Part shown: piece after piece, positions 7,423 through 10,709 of the stretch
How the letters are laid out: each line of letters opens with the position of its first letter
How positions within the stretch are numbered: the stretch's first letter is position 1
Program-made: the position numbers and the translations under genes
Origin: UBA5026 sp949065595
GTDB lineage: Bacteria > Bacillota_I > Bacilli_A > RF39 > UBA660
Direction of reading: 5' to 3'
NCBI GenBank assembly: GCA_949065595.1
Contig: CARSXK010000029.1
Location: 1 to 10,709 of the forward strand
DNA length: 10,709 nucleotides
Notes under the pieces: model-generated
What the model was told of the DNA's origin: nothing
The model's input: only the letters and a program-made list of their open reading frames with translations
Databases searched by the model: none

Positions 7423-8688
7423 CTATAATATTTTACCCTCTTTTAAATCTAAATATCGTTTATAACATTTTTCCTTATACATTTTATCTATATTATTTGC
7501 TGTCTTATGATTCTTTATCAAAAGTAATATATCAAATATTGCAAAAGGCGATTCCATCATTATCAAAGGCGGAATTACTTCTACACCAAAGAACTCTATA
7601 AAAGCTGATGCAATTATACCTAATAAAATTAGTCTCTTTAATATGCCATTGGGCTTATTTTCTGACTTTTGTAGTTGACTAGCGTAGAATTCTTGCGTAA
7701 TATCTTTAATGGTTTTCATCATTTCATCTAACATTACATTATATCGTTGTACTTCATTAATATTAGAATTTAATATTTTGGTCATTTGTGGCCAATAACC
7801 CTGCAACGTATTTATCTCATCAAATATATGTAAATAATACCCTGCTTGTTTTAACAATTCTAAAGATTTACCTTTATCAAACTGATTTACTGCTTGCTTC
7901 AATAAAATTTCTATTGTTTTGTTATCATATTCATGTATTTCTCGAGTATTATAAATTTCATCGGCTTCTTTAGAAATTTCATTTGCAGAATTATAAATTT
8001 CTTGACCTTCTGAAGATAATGAGTATGTTTTTTCTAATATTTTTTTTGTATATTCATCCAGATTATTATCTAATGCATGTTCTAATATCTTCGTAATTTC
8101 TTGAGATAATTCCTTTGAATAATTATATAATACTTCTACACGATGATTTACAGGATAACGTTTTATAATTTTGACAATTTTTTCAATTTTTTTCACATAT
8201 TCTTTGTAATGCCTTAAAACATCATCCATATTATTTTTTAAGATATTACATTTTCCTATTTGGCAAGCTGCCTCATAATCTTCTGGCCATGTTTGAATCA
8301 ATGCCCCTAATTTACCAAGAGCATTCTCTAGTTCTGGGATTTCTAAATCATTTTTTGATAGAAGTAATACAAATTCACGGCTACTAGAAATCAAATCTTT
8401 TGCTTCTACAAGAACACTTTCTGAAAATTGATTAAACTCGATATGCGATACTTGTTTTTGATATACACAATAAAATAAAGTTTCTATATTATGAATTGTT
8501 TCTTCTATTTCTGAATTTATCTTTGTACCCATGGCAATCAGATTTTCCTTTTTAGATTCTTCTTTCATAAATCTTATGGCACTACTTGGACTTAAGGGAA
8601 TATCCTTAACGTGTCCTTCTAGATATAAAATCACTTCATTTATCATTTCTATTTCAGGAAAAAGCTCATATTTATCACACCATTTCAT
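7423..8688 (-). CDS. Helical protein with C-terminal membrane hairpin, function unknown
   Basis: I do not recognise this 421-residue protein. It has no signal peptide. Residues 1-345 are predicted almost wholly helical, rich in Glu, Lys, Ile and Asn, with coiled-coil-like stretches near 55-75, 160-250 and 300-340. A basic stretch leads into a hydrophobic region (350-368, then 373-391, interrupted by Pro-Pro), probably a re-entrant or two-pass hairpin, followed by a basic helical tail. I infer a cytoplasmic helical domain held at the membrane. An in-frame TGA directly precedes the ATG, so the frame cannot extend upstream; no good RBS is visible, and Met15 is a possible alternative start. It follows the 609-residue gene by 117 bp on the same strand and shares its high AT content, suggesting an accessory pair. 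Confidence 0.8.
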   Translation of the reverse strand: MKWCDKYELFPEIEMINEVILYLEGHVKDIPLSPSSAIRFMKEESKKENLIAMGTKINSEIEETIHNIETLFYCVYQKQVSHIEFNQFSESVLVEAKDLISSSREFVLLLSKNDLEIPELENALGKLGALIQTWPEDYEAACQIGKCNILKNNMDDVLRHYKEYVKKIEKIVKIIKRYPVNHRVEVLYNYSKELSQEITKILEHALDNNLDEYTKKILEKTYSLSSEGQEIYNSANEISKEADEIYNTREIHEYDNKTIEILLKQAVNQFDKGKSLELLKQAGYYLHIFDEINTLQGYWPQMTKILNSNINEVQRYNVMLDEMMKTIKDITQEFYASQLQKSENKPNGILKRLILLGIIASAFIEFFGVEVIPPLIMMESPFAIFDILLLIKNHKTANNIDKMYKEKCYKRYLDLKEGKIL

Positions 8689-8706
8689 TCATACCATTTC
8701 ATTCAT
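8679..8706. repeat. Perfect 14-bp tandem duplication over the start of the 421-residue gene
   Basis: The plus-strand unit ACCATTTCATTCAT occurs at 8679-8692 and again at 8693-8706. The ATG used for the 421-residue protein lies in the first copy; the second copy repeats the same ATG context upstream in another frame. The length is not a multiple of three. In-frame TGA codons upstream mean it does not alter the protein start, but it changes the leader. Confidence 0.8.
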
Positions 8707-8805
8707 ATCTTTTCACAATATTACTTCACTCAAAAACACCCTTATTATGGATGTTTGTTATACATTGCAAATTCTTTTTATGGAACTGGATTTTACTTTT
8801 TCATT

Positions 8806-10635
8806 TCACGATGTAAATTTTTTAGCATTATTAGATGAAACACTATACTTATCATCAATATTTAAAAGTCCTAAATCAAATTCGCTACTATTATGTTTTT
8901 CCATATAACTTTTCATATAATTACCAAATTCTAATTCTGAAATATCAAACTTATCACATATGATTTTCTTTGCTTCATTAATGTTATTGCCATCTATCAA
9001 TAATTTTCCAAATAATAAAACACAATTATTAATATCCAATAACACATCTTTAGAAATATTACTTATTGCTATTTCTTCAGTATCAAAGTTTTTATCTATT
9101 AATTCTTTTTCCTGTTCTCCATTTTCATCTTGCCAATAAGTTTTATTTTCTAATTTTGCAACACCAATTCTTGAAAAAACTTTTATTAGCAATTTCCTTT
9201 TTAACTTTCCATATAGATAGCGACTCCAATTAGAATCATCATATACCATAAAATTTTTTTCTATTTCAGAACCATTTTCAATGAAAAATAGTAACAAATC
9301 CTGAAAATCATCAGATATATTTTCACTATATTCATATGCCATTGGATATAGTGTTCTAATTGAAGATATTATTTGATAGATTTTATTTTCGATTTCATAA
9401 TAATATTTTGATATTATATCATTGCTTATTTTGCTATTTCCTATCCATAATTGATTGTAATCTTTTAATATATTTAAATATGTATCTATATATGTATCAT
9501 GATTATGAGCGACTGTCTTTAGAAGTGAATACAGAATAAAGTCTCTCAAATTAATGTTATACATCTTACATATATTTAAAATTTCTTCCTGTGAATAATA
9601 GCGTACCTCTTGCAAGTGAGTATTTATTACTAATTCCATAATATTTTTTACATTTTTGTTAATAATTCTAACAAAATTATCATCTTTTTCAGCATCATAA
9701 ATTTGTTTTCTAGTGATACCTAAAACTTGATAAATAAATGTATTATATGTTAATCCATTTCCATATTTTTCATACAAATCATATGTATCTTTAGGTTTAA
9801 TTTTCTTATAATAATATCCTTCTTTGTACACCAGTTGTTTTATTTGTTCAATTGTTGAATCATCTAGAACATCCCTTTTTTTCAATATGGTAATTTTTGA
9901 ATCTTCTGGAAGGGAGGATACATAATAGTATATACCCAATACGTCTTCTAAAAATCTGGATTTTGTCATAACATCACTATATTTTTGATATAATTCATCT
10001 ATTTCACAAACAGACATTTTTTTATTTTCAAACCCAGCTGCTATTAATTCTTGTCTAATTTTTTCTAAATCTTCAACAGTTAATTTTTTATAAGGTAAAA
10101 TAATAGCCCCTAGCTTTCTATTTTTTTTACTTTGATACTTCATGGCTTGATATGATGAGCTATTAAGGCTTAAAGATTGCATTGCAAACTGTCTCTCACT
10201 TATAAAGCTTCCATAAGCCAAATACAATTCACGCAATTCATCATAATATATTTTTTTATTACTATAGCCTTTTGAAATTAAATTTTTTTTAATTCTATCA
10301 AACTCTTTTTGAATTTCTTTCTTTAAAATTCTGAATTTATCTTTATTACAGCAACGTAGGTGTCGATATGAATCTAATGATAAATCAAGTACATCTGTTG
10401 CGAATTCTTTTTCGCTCATATTACTTCCATACCTTAAATATAACTCTTTTAATTCACTATAATCAATTGCTTTGTTAATTAATTTTTGTTCGACTAATTC
10501 CTGCCTAATAGATTCAATATTTTCATTATATATTTTTTCTTTTAATATAACAGATTTTCCATTTTTTACTTTTATATTTTTATACATGTCAATGTTTAAA
10601 TTTAAAATATTCATTGCAAATTCTTTTTCACCCAT
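8806..10635 (-). CDS. Tandem-repeat protein with faint sigma-factor-like C-terminus, 5' end probably truncated
   Basis: I do not recognise this 609-residue protein as a named family. The N-terminal half is a tandem array of modules with a period of 72 or 78 residues. Each has a helix IRQEL-like, then a turn KK(I/M), then helix ELYLxYG, then a helix (M/I)SExxFAxxVL, then SY and a basic segment ending in ILK. YG(S/N) or YS landmarks fall at residues 69, 141, 219 and 291, and M1 aligns with M73. The last three helices of each module look like a helix-turn-helix. Residues about 426-490 (DDFQDLLLFF, then WSRYLYGKLKRKLL) resemble sigma-70 region 2, and 529-580 resemble a region 4 HTH; both are weak by eye. 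A DNA-binding or transcription role is inference. Homology extends nine residues before the first Met to a stop at 10674-10672. Confidence 0.75.
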   Translation of the reverse strand: MGEKEFAMNILNLNIDMYKNIKVKNGKSVILKEKIYNENIESIRQELVEQKLINKAIDYSELKELYLRYGSNMSEKEFATDVLDLSLDSYRHLRCCNKDKFRILKKEIQKEFDRIKKNLISKGYSNKKIYYDELRELYLAYGSFISERQFAMQSLSLNSSSYQAMKYQSKKNRKLGAIILPYKKLTVEDLEKIRQELIAAGFENKKMSVCEIDELYQKYSDVMTKSRFLEDVLGIYYYVSSLPEDSKITILKKRDVLDDSTIEQIKQLVYKEGYYYKKIKPKDTYDLYEKYGNGLTYNTFIYQVLGITRKQIYDAEKDDNFVRIINKNVKNIMELVINTHLQEVRYYSQEEILNICKMYNINLRDFILYSLLKTVAHNHDTYIDTYLNILKDYNQLWIGNSKISNDIISKYYYEIENKIYQIISSIRTLYPMAYEYSENISDDFQDLLLFFIENGSEIEKNFMVYDDSNWSRYLYGKLKRKLLIKVFSRIGVAKLENKTYWQDENGEQEKELIDKNFDTEEIAISNISKDVLLDINNCVLLFGKLLIDGNNINEAKKIICDKFDISELEFGNYMKSYMEKHNSSEFDLGLLNIDDKYSVSSNNAKKFTS

Positions 10636-10662
10636 ATTACTTCCATATTCATGATATAATAA
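9715..10662 (-). repeat. Protein-level tandem array of ~72-residue modules
   Basis: Four recognisable modules plus a partial one at the upstream end. Shared landmarks are ELYLxYG followed by SExxFAxxVLxLxxxSY and a basic ILK tail. The third and fourth modules are the most diverged, and a degenerate fifth may lie at residues 330-375. The first module starts upstream of the ATG in frame. Conservation is at protein level; the DNA has diverged, so the duplication is old. Confidence 0.75.
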
Positions 10663-10709
10663 CGCGTTGTGCTAGTTAAAATTTAAAACATGGGATATGG
10701 CAGTAGAAC
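10636..10709. other. Right edge: probable truncation junction upstream of the 609-residue frame
   Basis: Codons 10662-10636 still read as repeat sequence (LLYHEYGSN) in frame with the 609-residue protein. Beyond them the similarity ends around an AACGCG, and the frame closes at TAG (10674-10672). The remaining bases show no recognisable promoter or RBS. The three minus-strand frames from the edge give short tails that end in stops, possibly the end of another gene or element, which I cannot identify. Confidence 0.45.

Noticed and set aside
8757..8785. Possible promoter for the 421-residue gene (TATAAC with TTCCAT at 17 bp)
   Set aside because: The -10 is good but the -35 matches only two consensus bases and there is no extended -10 TG; chance is likely in such AT-rich DNA.
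10664..10709. Terminal inverted repeat of an insertion sequence at the right edge
   Set aside because: The bases match no IS end I can recognise and the partner end is outside the window; only a truncation junction is supported.

Overview
The window reads as an AT-rich, low-GC Gram-positive (Firmicutes/Bacilli-type) genome. Strong GGAGG-like ribosome binding sites, TTGACA/TATAAT promoters with extended -10 TG dinucleotides, FIVAR and Ig-like surface proteins and a short Gram-positive type I signal peptidase all point that way. TGG encodes Trp and TGA acts as a stop, so the code is standard and this is not a mycoplasma. I cannot name the genus. All six genes lie on the minus strand, so transcription runs from high to low coordinates; no plus-strand gene is supported.

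Positions 10635 to 7423 hold two unfamiliar, very AT-rich genes. The first encodes a 609-residue protein built of tandem repeats of about 72 residues followed by a C-terminal part faintly like sigma factor regions 2 and 4. The second encodes a 421-residue helical protein with a C-terminal membrane hairpin. They are separated by 117 bp and look like an accessory pair. The repeat homology of the first gene continues upstream of its first ATG as far as a stop codon, so its 5' end looks truncated. A hairpin terminator at 7277-7300 closes this module. A roughly 370-bp gene-free stretch full of short inverted repeats follows.

Positions 6996 to 1 form a cell-surface region. A signal peptidase I gene and a small YokE-like PH-domain gene are tightly coupled: the stop of the first lies in the ribosome binding site of the second. 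Next, with its own strong promoter, comes a 427-residue exported protein with three FIVAR modules, a Gly/Ser/Asn-rich linker and an unrecognised C-terminal domain, closed by a terminator. Last, with another strong promoter, is a giant surface protein. Its first 1526 residues lie in the window and it runs off the left edge. It has a pilin-like N-terminus, four beta-rich domains, then two large cassettes of FIVAR modules followed by a beta domain and an Ig-like domain.

The likely shared theme of the left two thirds is building and exporting repeat-rich surface proteins: the signal peptidase could process the 427-residue protein, whose N-terminus carries a plausible Ser-Phe-Ala cleavage site. 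No sortase gene is present in the window; the 427-residue protein has no LPXTG motif, and the C-terminus of the giant protein lies outside.
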